From contig JAGRGY010000002.1 of assembly GCA_020445255.1 (NCBI GenBank), forward strand, positions 1 to 64,000: DNA of 64,000 nt, written 5' to 3'. The DNA comes from Gammaproteobacteria bacterium (GTDB taxonomy: Bacteria > Pseudomonadota > Gammaproteobacteria > Chromatiales > Chromatiaceae). Each line of letters begins with the position of its first letter. Within the stretch, counting starts at the first letter, position 1. Below, piece by piece: positions 8,382 through 18,027 of this stretch. The notes beneath the pieces are model-generated. The model made no database searches. It saw only the letters and a list, made by a program, of their open reading frames with translations, and was not told the DNA's origin. A program made the translations under genes and the position numbers.

Positions 8382-8407
8382 AAAAACCCCGGCGCTCGGC
8401 CGGGGTT
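8382..8407 (-). terminator. Intrinsic terminator of grxD
   Basis: The perfect 9-bp stem AACCCCGGC (8385-8393) / GCCGGGGTT (8399-8407) has a 5-base loop and is followed by TTTTT on the minus strand. It may also stop the convergent DUF533 transcript. Confidence 0.85.
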
Positions 8408-8437
8408 CGTCGCGATTCAATCCGCTGCGATCGACGC

Positions 8438-8779
8438 TCAACCGTCGGCCTCCTCGGCCGGCCAGTTCTTCGCCGCCTCGGCGACGGCCTTCTGCAGGTC
8501 GCCGCTGGCATGCATCTCCAGCGTGATGTCACATCCGCCGACCAGTTCGCCGTTGATGTAGATCTGCGGAAAGGTCGGCCAGTCGGCGAAGCGCGGTAGG
8601 TTTTCGAAGATCTCAGGATCGGCCAGCACGTTGACATAGGCGAACTTCTGCCCGCAGTCCTGCAACGCGGCGGCGGCGCGCGACGAGAAACCGCACTGCG
8701 GAAACTGTGGCGTGCCTTTCATGTAGATGATGATCGGGTTGTTCTCTACCTGTTCGCGGATCCTGTCCAGCACGTCCAT
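8438..8779 (-). CDS. grxD: Monothiol glutaredoxin (Grx4 type)
   Basis: This 113-residue monothiol glutaredoxin carries the CGFS active site (29-32) in KGTPQFPQCGFSSRAA, the TFPQIYINGELVGGCD glutathione-binding block and a normal length. CGFS glutaredoxins bind a glutathione-ligated [2Fe-2S] cluster as a homodimer or with BolA and traffic Fe-S clusters. The ATG is at 8779. A strong terminator follows, so it is probably monocistronic. The C-terminus NWPAEEADG is unremarkable. Confidence 0.95.
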   Translation of the reverse strand: MDVLDRIREQVENNPIIIYMKGTPQFPQCGFSSRAAAALQDCGQKFAYVNVLADPEIFENLPRFADWPTFPQIYINGELVGGCDITLEMHASGDLQKAVAEAAKNWPAEEADG

Positions 8780-8914
8780 ACCAGTACCTCGATGGTCGGA
8801 AGTCGACTGCCTCAGAAGGTGAGGGCGGTCGGCGTGGGTTCAAGTACCCGAAGTGTACCAGCGGCGGCGCGGAATTATCCCCGCCTTGTATCCGGCAATC
8901 TTGGCGGCGGCGTG

Positions 8915-10693
8915 TCAGGCGCGCCCGTCCACGTTGCGCTGCAGCCAGAACTCGAGCAACGCGAGGTGCCACAGCTTGCTGCCCATGATCCGTGTGTGGT
9001 GCATCTCTGGCGCCGCCAGCAGGCGGTCGACGTAGGTGCGGTCGAAGATTCCGCGTTCGCGACACGCCTGCGAATCCAGCAGGCCGCGCATGAATTCGAG
9101 GAACGCGCCGCGCACGTACTTCAACGCCGGCATCGGAAAGTAGCCCTTGGGCCGGTCGATGACGGCATCCGGCACGATGCCGCGCGCGATGCGCTTGAGC
9201 AGGTGCTTGCCGTCGGACCGGAGCTTCAACTCCGGCGGGCAGCGCGCGGCGAGTTCTACGAGTTCGTGGTCGAGAAACGGCACGCGCGCCTCGAGACCCC
9301 AGGCCATAGTCATGTTGTCGACCCGCTTGACCGGGTCGTCGACGATCAGCGTGGTCACGTCGAGCTTGAGCACGGCGTCGAGGAAACCGTCGCTGAGCGC
9401 GTCGTCAAGCCGCCCGGCGACATAGCGGCCGGTGTAGTCGTCGCCGCGGTAAGCCGGCGCGGCCATGCTGAGGAACTCGTCGTGGTCGCGATCGAAGTAG
9501 TGCCGCCGAAAACGCTGCAAACGCGTGCCGCTCTGCTCGGCGAGCATGCGCGGGTACCAAAAATAGCCACCAAACACCTCGTCCGCACCCTGGCCGCTCT
9601 GCACGACCTTGATCTCCTTCGACACGCGTTCGGACAACAGGTAGAACGCGACCGCGTCCTGGGCGAACATCGGCTCGGCCATCGCGTCGACGGCCTCGGG
9701 CAGGCGCTCCAGCACCTGCTCGTTCGGCACCAGGAACTTGTGGTGGATCGGCCGGTAGCGTTCGACGACCTGGTCCGAGAACTCGAACTCGCTGCCCTTC
9801 TCCTCCGGCTGGTCCTCGAAGCCGACCGAGAAGGTGTGGAAACCCTGCACGCCAATCTCGGCCAGCAGCGCGACCAGCAGGCTGGAATCCAGGCCGCCGG
9901 ACAGCAACACGCCGACCGGCACATCGGCGACGTCGTTGCGCTTGCGCACCGCCGCCAGCAGCGCGGCATGGGTCGCGTCGACCCAGTCCTGTTCACTGCG
10001 AGGTTCCGGCGGACGGCGCGCGTCGAGGTCCCAGTAGCGCCGCAATGTCGAGCGACCGCTGGCCTCGATCACGAGGCTATGCGCGGGTTCGAGCTTGCGG
10101 ATGCCACGTAGGATCGTCGTCGGCGCCGGGATCACCGCGTGCAGGGTGTACTGGAAGTGCAGGCCGACCGGGTCGATTGCGGTGTCGATGCCACCGCCGG
10201 CGATCAAGGCCTGCGTGTTCGACGCGAAGCGGAATCGACGGTCGTCAGATGCATAGTAGAACGGCTTGATGCCAAAGCGGTCGCGCGCACAGAACAGGCG
10301 CCGCCGCGCGCCGTCCCAGATCGCGAACGCGAACATGCCGTGAAGGTACGCGGGACAGTCGTCGCCCCATTCCCGATACGCCTTGAGGATCACCTCGGTA
10401 TCGCCGCCCGACACGAACGTGTGGCCCCTGGCCTGGAGATCGGCGCGCAGCTCGCGGTAATTGTAGATCGCACCGTTGAACACCAGGCTCATATCGCCGT
10501 CGACCATCGGCTGGTGCGAGCGTGCGGACAGGTCGATGATCGACAGTCGGCGGTGGCCGAACGCGACCGGTCCGTCTGCCCACTGACCCGCATCGTCCGG
10601 TCCACGGCGTTCGAGCGCCGGCAGCATACGCCCGATCAGGTCCGGCGGCGGGACGCTGCCGTCGACGCGCAGTTCTCCGCAGATGCCGCACAT
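8915..10693 (-). CDS. asnO: N-acetylglutaminylglutamine amidotransferase (asparagine synthase family)
   Basis: This 592-residue class II amidotransferase starts exactly at Met-Cys, where Cys2 is the nucleophile of the glutaminase domain (MCGICGELRVDG). The N-terminal Ntn domain (1-200) includes RRGPDDAG and HRRLSIIDLSARSHQPM. The synthetase domain has the PP-loop SGGLDSS (265-271). The opening block and length fit the subfamily that amidates N-acetylglutaminylglutamine to the compatible solute NAGGN, rather than ordinary AsnB. The usual partner, the GNAT/ATP-grasp NAGG synthase, is not adjacent or elsewhere in the window, so ordinary asparagine synthesis remains possible. The long upstream in-frame extension to 10981 is rejected because it would bury the catalytic Cys. 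Confidence 0.85.
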   Translation of the reverse strand: MCGICGELRVDGSVPPPDLIGRMLPALERRGPDDAGQWADGPVAFGHRRLSIIDLSARSHQPMVDGDMSLVFNGAIYNYRELRADLQARGHTFVSGGDTEVILKAYREWGDDCPAYLHGMFAFAIWDGARRRLFCARDRFGIKPFYYASDDRRFRFASNTQALIAGGGIDTAIDPVGLHFQYTLHAVIPAPTTILRGIRKLEPAHSLVIEASGRSTLRRYWDLDARRPPEPRSEQDWVDATHAALLAAVRKRNDVADVPVGVLLSGGLDSSLLVALLAEIGVQGFHTFSVGFEDQPEEKGSEFEFSDQVVERYRPIHHKFLVPNEQVLERLPEAVDAMAEPMFAQDAVAFYLLSERVSKEIKVVQSGQGADEVFGGYFWYPRMLAEQSGTRLQRFRRHYFDRDHDEFLSMAAPAYRGDDYTGRYVAGRLDDALSDGFLDAVLKLDVTTLIVDDPVKRVDNMTMAWGLEARVPFLDHELVELAARCPPELKLRSDGKHLLKRIARGIVPDAVIDRPKGYFPMPALKYVRGAFLEFMRGLLDSQACRERGIFDRTYVDRLLAAPEMHHTRIMGSKLWHLALLEFWLQRNVDGRA

Positions 10694-10916
10694 CAGCTTC
10701 GGCCCCCGCGCTGTGCGCGGCGGCGGACGCCGGGGCCTCGGACCACGGGCCACGGGTCGGGTGGGTTCAATCTCGTAGAACGGTCGTACAGGTGCATCGT
10801 GCGATTTCGTCACTGGATGTGGTTTGGGCAGCGTATCACTGGCTTCGCAATACACCCCCTGCATTGCAGCGTGCGCCTTCGACCGTGGCCCCTGGCGCCG
10901 CAGGCCAGCGGCCTGC

Positions 10917-12464
10917 CTATGGCCTGCCGTACCCTCCGCCGCCCGGGGTCTCGATGCGCAACAGGTCGCCGGCGGCGGCACTGCGCTCGCACTTCGGCGG
11001 CAGCGGTTCGCCGTTCAGCAGATTGCGACCGGGTGCGCCATCGTCACCGCCGTCGACGCCCCACGGCGCATGCACGCGCCGCTCGGTCAGCAGCGTGAAA
11101 TGGGTAGCGCGCAAAAAGCGAAACTCGCGCACCAGCCCATCGCCACCCTTGCGAGCACCCGCACCGCCGGAGCCGCGGCGCAGCGCATAGCGTTCGATGC
11201 GCACCGGGAAACGGCTTTCCAGTACCTCGACCGGCGTGTTCAGCGTATTGGTCATGTGCGTCTGCACGCCATCGACGCCACCGCCCTCGCTGCCGGCACC
11301 CATGCCGCCGCCAATCGTCTCGTAATAGTCCCAGGGCGCGCCCGGATCGGCGCTGCCCATCGCCAGATTGTTCATGCTGCCGTGGCTCGCCGCCGGCACC
11401 CGGGTGGGCACGGCCTGTGCGAGGGCGCCGAGCACGACGTCGACAATCCGGGTGCTCGTCTCAACGTTGCCGGCCGCGACTGCGGCCGGTCGGCGCGCGT
11501 TCAGCAGACTGCCCTCCGGTGCGCGCAGCGTGATCGCGCGGAATGCACCGTCACAGGCCGGCGTCTGCACCGGCATCATGCAGCGGAACACGTAGTAAAC
11601 GGCCGCAGCGGCGACCGCAAGCGGGCAGTTGACGTTGCCCGGGACCTGGGCCGCAGTGCCGGTGAAATCCGCATCGACGCCACCGTCGCCGCCGACGTGC
11701 AGGGTCAACACGATCGGGATGTTGCGATGGCCCTGGCCATCGTCGTCGAGCTGGTCGCTGAACCGGTAGGTACCGGCCGGGATGGCGGCGAGCGCGGTAC
11801 GTGCAAGGCGCTCGGCATAATCGTTCAGCTCGGCAATCGCGGCAAAAAACGCGTCGGAGGCGTAAGCCGAAATCAGCGCGGCGAGACGCTTCGCACCGGC
11901 GCGGTTGGCCGCCATCTGGGCGCTGAAATCGCCGAGGGATTCGGTACGGTTGCGGGTCGCGCCTATGATCGATCGCAGCACCGCATCGTCACGGATGCCG
12001 CCGCGCGTCAGATGTACGGGCTCGATGACCAGGCCCTCGTCCGCCAGCGTCGATGAGATCGGCATCGAGCCGGGCGACGCCGCGCCGATGTCGGCATGGT
12101 GCGCACGGTTGACGACGAATGCGCACAGGCGTCCGTCGACAAACACGGGCGCGATCAACGTCACATCGGGCAGGTGGGTCCCGCCGAGATAGGGATCGTT
12201 CAGCACCACCTGGTCACCGTCCGACCAGGCGATGCGCCCGACGATATCGCGCATCGCGAAGGCCATGCTGCCGAGGTGCACCGGGATGTGGGCCGCCTGC
12301 GCACACAGTCCGCCATCGGCGCCGAACACGGCGCACGAGAAGTCGAGCCGGTCACGGATGTTCGGTGAGAAGGCGGCGTTGCGCAGCGTCAACCCCATCT
12401 CGTCGCAGACCGCGTCGAGCCGGCTGGCAAAGATGTTCAACTCGGCCGGTGTCATCGGATGCAT
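10917..12464 (-). CDS. Hydantoinase B / oxoprolinase family protein (orphan)
   Basis: This 515-residue protein is a HyuB-type subunit: the N-terminus [66 protein letters not shown] and the C-terminal ETPGGGGYG signature are all present. These proteins normally work with HyuA in ATP-dependent opening of 5-oxoproline, hydantoin or related rings, or with acetone carboxylase-type partners. No HyuA gene lies on either side: asnO is downstream and sodB is divergent upstream. It may pair with a distant HyuA. Substrate cannot be predicted. Confidence 0.88.
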   Translation of the reverse strand: MHPMTPAELNIFASRLDAVCDEMGLTLRNAAFSPNIRDRLDFSCAVFGADGGLCAQAAHIPVHLGSMAFAMRDIVGRIAWSDGDQVVLNDPYLGGTHLPDVTLIAPVFVDGRLCAFVVNRAHHADIGAASPGSMPISSTLADEGLVIEPVHLTRGGIRDDAVLRSIIGATRNRTESLGDFSAQMAANRAGAKRLAALISAYASDAFFAAIAELNDYAERLARTALAAIPAGTYRFSDQLDDDGQGHRNIPIVLTLHVGGDGGVDADFTGTAAQVPGNVNCPLAVAAAAVYYVFRCMMPVQTPACDGAFRAITLRAPEGSLLNARRPAAVAAGNVETSTRIVDVVLGALAQAVPTRVPAASHGSMNNLAMGSADPGAPWDYYETIGGGMGAGSEGGGVDGVQTHMTNTLNTPVEVLESRFPVRIERYALRRGSGGAGARKGGDGLVREFRFLRATHFTLLTERRVHAPWGVDGGDDGAPGRNLLNGEPLPPKCERSAAAGDLLRIETPGGGGYGRP

Positions 12465-12572
12465 ACGCCCCCGCGTCGCTTAAACCATTGCCAGAACGCA
12501 CATTTTACGAGGCCCGCGACAGAATCGCCCGGACCGTCCACCGCATTCCCTACTCCCGCGCGCCCGACACGG

Positions 12573-12602
12573 TTGAAAGGGTCATCGGCCAATCCCTAGA
12601 AT
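12573..12602 (+). promoter_or_regulatory. Candidate sigma-70 promoter of sodB
   Basis: TTGAAA (12573-12578) and TAGAAT (12597-12602) are separated by 18 bases, about 60 bases upstream of the sodB ATG. Each hexamer is one or two changes from consensus. Confidence 0.6.
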
Positions 12603-12663
12603 CCGTGTTCCCTCTAGCGCGGGACCCGGTTCCGCATACCAAGACGACCAAGGAGTTTTTCAG

Positions 12664-13245
12664 ATGGCGCACGAACTACCCGCCCTGCCCTACGAGATGA
12701 ACGCGCTCGAACCGGTGATCTCGAAAGAGACCCTGGAGTACCACTACGGCAAGCACCACAACGCCTATGTGACCAACCTCAACAACCTGATCCCGGGCAC
12801 CGAGTTCGAGAACATGTCGCTCGAGGACGTCATCATGAAGTCGACCGGCGGCGTATTCAACAACGCCGCCCAGGTATGGAACCATACCTTCTATTGGAAT
12901 TGCCTGAGCCCGAACGGCGGCGGCGCACCGACCGGCGCACTGTCCGACGCAATCAACGCGGCGTTCGGGTCGTTCGACGCGTTCAAGGAGGCCTTCACCA
13001 AGTCGGCCACGACCAACTTCGGTTCCGGCTGGACCTGGCTGGTCAAGAACGCCGACGGCGGGGTCGAGATCGTCAACACGTCCAACGCGGGCACACCGAT
13101 GACCGACGGCAAGACCGCGCTGTTGACCGTCGACGTCTGGGAACACGCCTACTACGTCGATTATCGCAATGCGCGCCCGAAGTACCTCGAAGAGATCTGG
13201 AAGCTGGTCAACTGGGAGTTTGTCGCCGCAAACTTTGCAGGCTGA
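12664..13245 (+). CDS. sodB: Superoxide dismutase (Fe type)
   Basis: This 193-residue cytoplasmic superoxide dismutase converts superoxide to hydrogen peroxide and oxygen. Metal ligands are visible in [15 protein letters not shown] (His), QVWNHTFYW (His) and [13 protein letters not shown] (Asp and His). [17 protein letters not shown] and FGSGWTWLV are typical of the iron-type SodB rather than manganese SodA. AAGGAG lies at a good distance before the ATG. It is monocistronic between its own promoter and a 15-bp hairpin. Confidence 0.96.
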   Translation: MAHELPALPYEMNALEPVISKETLEYHYGKHHNAYVTNLNNLIPGTEFENMSLEDVIMKSTGGVFNNAAQVWNHTFYWNCLSPNGGGAPTGALSDAINAAFGSFDAFKEAFTKSATTNFGSGWTWLVKNADGGVEIVNTSNAGTPMTDGKTALLTVDVWEHAYYVDYRNARPKYLEEIWKLVNWEFVAANFAG

Positions 13246-13251
13246 CGATCG

Positions 13252-13285
13252 GCTGGCCATCGCACCGCCAGGTGCGATGGCCAGC
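13252..13285 (+). terminator. Hairpin terminator after sodB
   Basis: A perfect 15-bp stem (13252-13266 / 13271-13285, arms GCTGGCCATCGCACC and its complement) with a 4-base loop lies 6 bases after the sodB stop. The T content after it is weak (GCGTCTTTCG), so it may also serve to protect the mRNA 3' end. Confidence 0.65.
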
Positions 13286-13516
13286 GCGTCTTTCGCCCAC
13301 CCGGCGAACCGGCGCGCGACCGAACAGCGCTTGCGGATCGCGTCCCCTCTTGGTAGTGTTCCGCCTTTGCTGTGCCGTCTGGCACGCAGATGGCGGAGGG
13401 TGGCCCCGTGACCGGGACTGCCTTTTTGTTTTTTGGCGAGGGGCGCAACCCGGCACCGATCCGATCGCAATGTGTGGACCTCGCGCCTTTTCCCCGAAGG
13501 CGGGTCAGAAATCCGA

Positions 13517-14695
13517 ATGAACCACTCCCTTATGAGCACCTACAAGCGACTGCCGGTGGCCTTCAGCCGCGGCGAGGGTGCGCAGCTTTGGGACACCGAG
13601 GGTCGCGTCTACCTGGACGCCCTCAGCGGGATCGCGGTCTGCAACCTAGGCCATGCACATCCCGCCGTGACGGCGGCGATCTGCGACCAGGCCAGGCGCG
13701 TCGTGCACACGTCGAACGTCTATGGCATCCCGATGCAGGAGGCCCTCGGTGAAGCGCTGACCGGTCTTGCCGGCATGCAGCGCGCCTTCTTCTGCAACTC
13801 CGGCGCCGAGGCGAACGAGGCCGCGATCAAACTCGCGCGGCTGTACGGCAATCGTCGCGGCATCAAGGCGCCGTCGATCGTCGTCATGGAAAACAGCTTC
13901 CACGGCCGTACGCTGGCCACGCTGACCGCAACCGGAAACCGCAAGGTGCAGGCCGGATTCGAGCCGCTGGTGCAGGGTTTCGTGCGCGTGCCGTACGGCG
14001 ACCTCGGCGCGCTGCGCGCGGTCGCCGAATCGCAACAGGACGTGGTGGCCGTGCTGGTCGAACCGATCCAGGGCGAGGGCGGCATCAACGTGCCGCAGCC
14101 CGACTTCCTGCCGGGGCTGCGCGCCCTGTGCGACAGCAAGGGCTGGCTGATGATGCTGGACGAGATCCAGACCGGTATGGGCCGGACCGGCAGACCCTTC
14201 GCCTACCAGCACCATGACCTCGTGCCGGACGTGATCACGGTGGCCAAGGCGCTCGGCAACGGCGTGCCGATCGGCGCCTGCCTTGCGACCGGTGAGGCGG
14301 CCGAACTGTTCGCGCCGGGCAACCACGGTTCGACCTTCGGCGGCAACCCGCTGGCGTGCAGCGCCGCGCTGGCCGTGTGCGAGACGCTGCGCGCCGAGCG
14401 CTTGTGGGAGCGCGCGGATACGCTCGGCGCACAGCTGCGCGGCGCGCTGCGCGAACGACTGGGCGACGTCGGCGCCGTGACCGCGGTGCGCGGCCAGGGG
14501 CTGATGATCGGCATCCAGCTCGATCGGCCCTGTGCGGCACTGGTCAGCGACGCTCTCGCTGCCGGGCTGCTGATCAACGTGACGGCAGAATCGGTCATAC
14601 GCCTGCTGCCGCCGCTGATCTTCAGCGAAGCGCAGATCGCGCAACTGGTCGACGGGCTGGACAAACTCATCCGTGCCTTCGTCGCACGCTCGTGA
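13517..14695 (+). CDS. argD: Acetylornithine aminotransferase
   Basis: This PLP-dependent class III aminotransferase (392 residues) interconverts N-acetylglutamate semialdehyde and N-acetylornithine in arginine synthesis. It has [19 protein letters not shown] cofactor contacts ([19 protein letters not shown]), the Asp-x-x-Gln motif in [13 protein letters not shown] and the Schiff-base lysine in [17 protein letters not shown], followed by [13 protein letters not shown]. The ATG at 13517 gives the normal length. It is followed 25 bases later by argF, so the two form an arginine unit. Confidence 0.94.
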   Translation: MNHSLMSTYKRLPVAFSRGEGAQLWDTEGRVYLDALSGIAVCNLGHAHPAVTAAICDQARRVVHTSNVYGIPMQEALGEALTGLAGMQRAFFCNSGAEANEAAIKLARLYGNRRGIKAPSIVVMENSFHGRTLATLTATGNRKVQAGFEPLVQGFVRVPYGDLGALRAVAESQQDVVAVLVEPIQGEGGINVPQPDFLPGLRALCDSKGWLMMLDEIQTGMGRTGRPFAYQHHDLVPDVITVAKALGNGVPIGACLATGEAAELFAPGNHGSTFGGNPLACSAALAVCETLRAERLWERADTLGAQLRGALRERLGDVGAVTAVRGQGLMIGIQLDRPCAALVSDALAAGLLINVTAESVIRLLPPLIFSEAQIAQLVDGLDKLIRAFVARS

Positions 14696-14720
14696 GCGGA
14701 CGGTAACCGGGGACATCGGC

Positions 14721-15635
14721 ATGAGCGAAACGGTTGCGGTGCGCCATTTTCTCAGCCTGCTGGATCTTGAGCCCACTGAGCTGCGGGCGCTGATCAGGCG
14801 TGCCAGCGAACTGAAGCGCATGCACCGTGCTGGAACGCCGCACGCACCGCTGCGCGGCAAGGTGCTGGCGATGATCTTCGCCAAGAGCTCTACCCGCACC
14901 CGCGTGTCGTTCGAGGCCGGCATGGCGCAGCTCGGCGGCGCGGCGATGTTCCTGTCGTCGGGCGACACCCAGCTCGGACGCGGCGAGCCGATCGAGGACA
15001 CCGCACGCGTACTGTCGCGCATGGTCGACTGCGTCATGATCCGTACGTTCGACCACACCGACATCGAGACGTTTGCCGCCCACTCACGCGTGCCGGTCAT
15101 CAATGGCCTGACCGACCGCTGCCATCCGTGCCAGCTGTTGGCAGACATGCAGACCTACTTCGAACACCGCGGCGACATCGCCGGCAAGACCGTGGCCTGG
15201 GTCGGCGACGGCAACAACATGTGCCATTCCTACATCAACGCCGCGCGCCAGTTCGATTTCACGCTGCGCATCGCCTGTCCCGAAGGCTACGACCCCGACG
15301 CCGCCATCGTCGCCACCGCCGCCGACCGCTGCACGATCCTGCGTGATCCACGCCAGGCGGTGGATGGCGTCGACCTGGTCGTGACCGATACCTGGATCAG
15401 CATGGGACAGGAAGAGGAAAAGGCACGTCGCGAGAAGGCGTTTGCGGGCTACCGGGTCGACCACGCGATGATGCGCCTCGCGGCGCCGGATGCGCTGTTC
15501 CAGCACTGCCTGCCGGCATACCGGGGCAAGGAAGTCGACGGCGAACTGCTCGACGCGCCCGACAGCGTGGTCTGGGACGAGGCCGAGAACCGTATGCACG
15601 CGCAAAAGGCGCTGCTCGAGTTTCTGATCGGCTGA
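14721..15635 (+). CDS. argF: Ornithine carbamoyltransferase
   Basis: This 304-residue enzyme makes citrulline from ornithine and carbamoyl phosphate. Carbamoyl-phosphate-binding SSTRTR is at [21 protein letters not shown], followed by the [11 protein letters not shown] block. The ornithine-binding part has [11 protein letters not shown] and the C-terminal [13 protein letters not shown]. Start ATG 14721 has GGGGA upstream; earlier in-frame sequence overlaps argD. It is co-transcribed with argD. The ABC ATPase gene begins 40 bases later. Confidence 0.96.
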   Translation: MSETVAVRHFLSLLDLEPTELRALIRRASELKRMHRAGTPHAPLRGKVLAMIFAKSSTRTRVSFEAGMAQLGGAAMFLSSGDTQLGRGEPIEDTARVLSRMVDCVMIRTFDHTDIETFAAHSRVPVINGLTDRCHPCQLLADMQTYFEHRGDIAGKTVAWVGDGNNMCHSYINAARQFDFTLRIACPEGYDPDAAIVATAADRCTILRDPRQAVDGVDLVVTDTWISMGQEEEKARREKAFAGYRVDHAMMRLAAPDALFQHCLPAYRGKEVDGELLDAPDSVVWDEAENRMHAQKALLEFLIG

Positions 15636-15675
15636 ATCGGCCGCGCCAAAGCAACCCATCGAACCGCCCCAACCG

Positions 15676-16749
15676 ATGCCGCTGCTCAAGGTCGAAAACA
15701 TCAGCGCCGGGTACGACGGCGAACCCGTCATCGATGCACTGACATTCCACGTCAACCGCGGAGAGATCGTCAGCCTGCTCGGTCCGAGCGGCTGCGGCAA
15801 GACGACCGCATTGCGCGCGGTCGCCGGCTTCGAACCGGTCCTCACCGGTCAGATACTGTTGCGCGACAGACCGGTGTCTACCCCGGCACTCACCTTGCCG
15901 CCGGAGCAACGGTCGATCGGCATGGTATTCCAGGACTATGCCCTGTTCCCCCACCTGACCGTCGCCGACAACATCGCGTTCGGCCTGCACGGCAAAACGA
16001 TCGTCGATCGCCGCGTGCAGGTCGAGCACCTGCTCGACGCAACCGGTCTCGCCAACATGGGCAGTCGCTATCCACACGAGCTCTCGGGCGGTCAGCAGCA
16101 ACGCGTCGCACTGGCCCGCGCACTGGCCCCGCGACCGGCGCTGCTGCTGATGGACGAGCCGTTCTCCAACCTCGACATCGATCTGCGCGAGCGCCTGAGC
16201 GTCGAGGTCCGCGACCTGTTGAAGTCGGAAGGCATCAGCGCGATCCTGGTCACGCACGATCAGCACGAGGCGTTCGCCGTTTCCGACAAGGTCGGCGTCA
16301 TGCACCACGGAACGATCCTGCAGTGGGACACGCCGTACAGCCTCTACCACGAGCCGAATCACCGTTTCGTCGCGGATTTCATCGGCCAGGGCCGATTCAT
16401 CGACGGCGTGGTGCGCACACCGCAGACATTCGACACAGAACTCGGCCTACTGTCCGGCAATCGCCCCTGTAGCGAGACGATCGGGAGCGAAGTCGAGATC
16501 CTCGTGCGACCCGACGATATCGTCCCCGACCACGACGGCGACATCGTCGCCACGGTGCGCGACAAGGCATTCAAGGGCGCAGAGATCCTCTATACACTGG
16601 AACTACCGACGGGAACGCGCCTACTATCCCTGTTTCCCAGTCACCACGATCACCATCTGGGCGACACCGTCCGCGTGCGGATGGCGGCGGAGCACCTGAT
16701 CTGCTTCGCGCGCGGAGCCCACAACCGCAGTACGGAACCTATCCTGTGA
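15676..16749 (+). CDS. ABC transporter ATP-binding protein (FbpC/PotA type)
   Basis: This 357-residue ATPase has Walker A GPSGCGKTT (36-44), the Q-loop in MVFQDYALFPHLTV, the signature LSGGQQQR (136-143), Walker B LLLMDEP and the switch His in LVTHDQHEAF. It carries a C-terminal TOBE-like regulatory region. This is the layout of importers for ferric iron, polyamines or sulfate. No permease or binding protein is nearby, so the substrate is unknown; the closest feel is ferric-ion FbpC. Its TGA overlaps the GTG of the downstream SH3 gene, so the two are coupled. Confidence 0.88.
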   Translation: MPLLKVENISAGYDGEPVIDALTFHVNRGEIVSLLGPSGCGKTTALRAVAGFEPVLTGQILLRDRPVSTPALTLPPEQRSIGMVFQDYALFPHLTVADNIAFGLHGKTIVDRRVQVEHLLDATGLANMGSRYPHELSGGQQQRVALARALAPRPALLLMDEPFSNLDIDLRERLSVEVRDLLKSEGISAILVTHDQHEAFAVSDKVGVMHHGTILQWDTPYSLYHEPNHRFVADFIGQGRFIDGVVRTPQTFDTELGLLSGNRPCSETIGSEVEILVRPDDIVPDHDGDIVATVRDKAFKGAEILYTLELPTGTRLLSLFPSHHDHHLGDTVRVRMAAEHLICFARGAHNRSTEPIL

Positions 16750-17411
16750 AAAGAACCGCGTTAATTCTCCTGATCCTGTGCAGCAGCCCGGCCTGGGCCA
16801 AGACCGCGTACGTCACCGACCAGGTCGAGATCACGCTGCGTACCGGCGCATCGACCAGTCACCGCATCGTGCGCATGCTGCCGACCGGCGAAAAACTGAA
16901 CGTCCTCCAGGCCGATCCGGATTCGGGTTACTCCAAGGTGCGGACCGCCACCGGCACCGAGGGCTATGTACTCAGCCGCCAACTGGTGGATCAACCGGTC
17001 GCGCGCGACCGGCTAGCCGCGGCCGAGGCCGAGGTGAAGTCGCTGAAGGCGGCGCCCGGAGAACTCAGCAGCCGTCTCGCACAACTGACCGAGCAGCACA
17101 CGGCGTTGCAGAAATCGCACGAGGAACTGCAGCAGGCCAAGAGCCTCGTCGATCAGGAATACGCCGCGCTGCAGCGCACCGCGAACAATGCCGTGCGCAT
17201 CGCCAACGAACGCAACGAACTGCGCAAGCAGGTGGCGGAACTGACGCGCGAGGTCGAGGATGTCAAACAACAGAATCGCGAGCTGGAAAACAAGACGGCG
17301 CAGAACTGGTTCCTGATCGGGGCGGGTGTCGTCGTCGGCGGGATACTGCTCGGTCTGATCCTGCCGCATCTGCGCGTGCGTCGGCGCAAGAGTTCCTGGG
17401 GTTCGCTGTAA
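16746..17411 (+). CDS. ygiM: SH3-domain membrane-anchored coiled-coil protein (TIGR04211 / YgiM type)
   Basis: This 221-residue protein has a signal peptide (1-18), a bacterial SH3 domain (about 20-80, with VEITLRTGASTSHRIVRMLPTGEKL and GYVLSRQLV), a coiled coil (about 85-185) and a C-terminal transmembrane helix (FLIGAGVVVGGILLGLILPHL) followed by a basic cytoplasmic tail. This matches the TIGR04211 family that includes YgiM, with a probable cell-envelope role. The GTG start overlaps the ABC ATPase stop (GTGA). Coupling to an ABC ATPase gene is notable but not interpretable. Confidence 0.88.
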   Translation: MKRTALILLILCSSPAWAKTAYVTDQVEITLRTGASTSHRIVRMLPTGEKLNVLQADPDSGYSKVRTATGTEGYVLSRQLVDQPVARDRLAAAEAEVKSLKAAPGELSSRLAQLTEQHTALQKSHEELQQAKSLVDQEYAALQRTANNAVRIANERNELRKQVAELTREVEDVKQQNRELENKTAQNWFLIGAGVVVGGILLGLILPHLRVRRRKSSWGSL

Positions 17412-17510
17412 AGGGCCGTTTCAACATCGGCGGCGCGCGACATACGCGACCGCTGCCCGTTGCACGTCGCCGAACCTGCGTCACGCGCCGCAGGCCAAAC
17501 CGAACGTGGC

Positions 17511-17783
17511 TCAGCCTGTGACGAAGCGGGTCATTCGGTCGATCTGCTGCTCGCTCATGCCGACCAGCGGATCGCTGTCGCGTGTCAACGTCTGGGTGGC
17601 ACGATAGACGACACGGTTGTTGCCGGCCCAGTCGTAGACGACGCGCGGGGCGCGAACCGTGACGCAGGGGCACTCGAGCTTGCTGGCGGGTTCGACGACG
17701 ACCTCGCGCGGCACCTCGACCGGCTGCGCCGCGCTGGTCGCGAAAAGCCCCCAGTAGACCGCTTCGATGATTGGGTGTGCCAT
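17511..17783 (-). CDS. Small hypothetical protein
   Basis: This 90-residue protein begins MAHPIIEAVYWGLFATSAAQ after an excellent AGGGAGGA ribosome site, which fixes the start at 17783. It has a mildly hydrophobic N-terminus, two cysteines in LECPCVTVRAP and a C-terminal SEQQIDRMTRFVTG helix. It has no family I recognise. It stands alone between convergent ygiM and a downstream-strand neighbour, with ilvD 245 bases to its right on the same strand. Confidence 0.6.
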   Translation of the reverse strand: MAHPIIEAVYWGLFATSAAQPVEVPREVVVEPASKLECPCVTVRAPRVVYDWAGNNRVVYRATQTLTRDSDPLVGMSEQQIDRMTRFVTG

Positions 17784-18000
17784 GACTGCATCCTCCCTCT
17801 TCCACAACGCCTGTTTGCTGCGTTGTCGACTTAAGCCTAGTCAGGCTGAAGGGTCTTAACCGAGGTCATTGCCGGATGCGTGACGGCGCACGAACACGAG
17901 TTGCGCGCGCTATCACAAAGGCCCTGTTCTTGGGAGCAAACTTCATTGGAAACTGGGACATGCGTACGTTATCCCCGCTTCGCAGCACCTTCGGTGACGC

Positions 18001-18024
18001 CCGGTGCGGCGATCGCCGCACCGG
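18001..18024. repeat. Perfect 24-bp palindrome just after ilvD
   Basis: The two 12-base arms (left arm CCGGTGCGGCGA) are perfectly complementary with no loop bases. It begins 4 bases past the ilvD stop on the minus strand. No T-run follows on either side, so it could be a terminator stem, an mRNA-protecting hairpin or a protein site. Confidence 0.75.
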
Positions 18025-18027
18025 TGT

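Noticed and set aside
10824..12056. 410-codon open frame on the plus strand
   Set aside because: Antisense to the HyuB gene; composition is low-complexity Arg/Ala/His-rich and no ribosome site is present.
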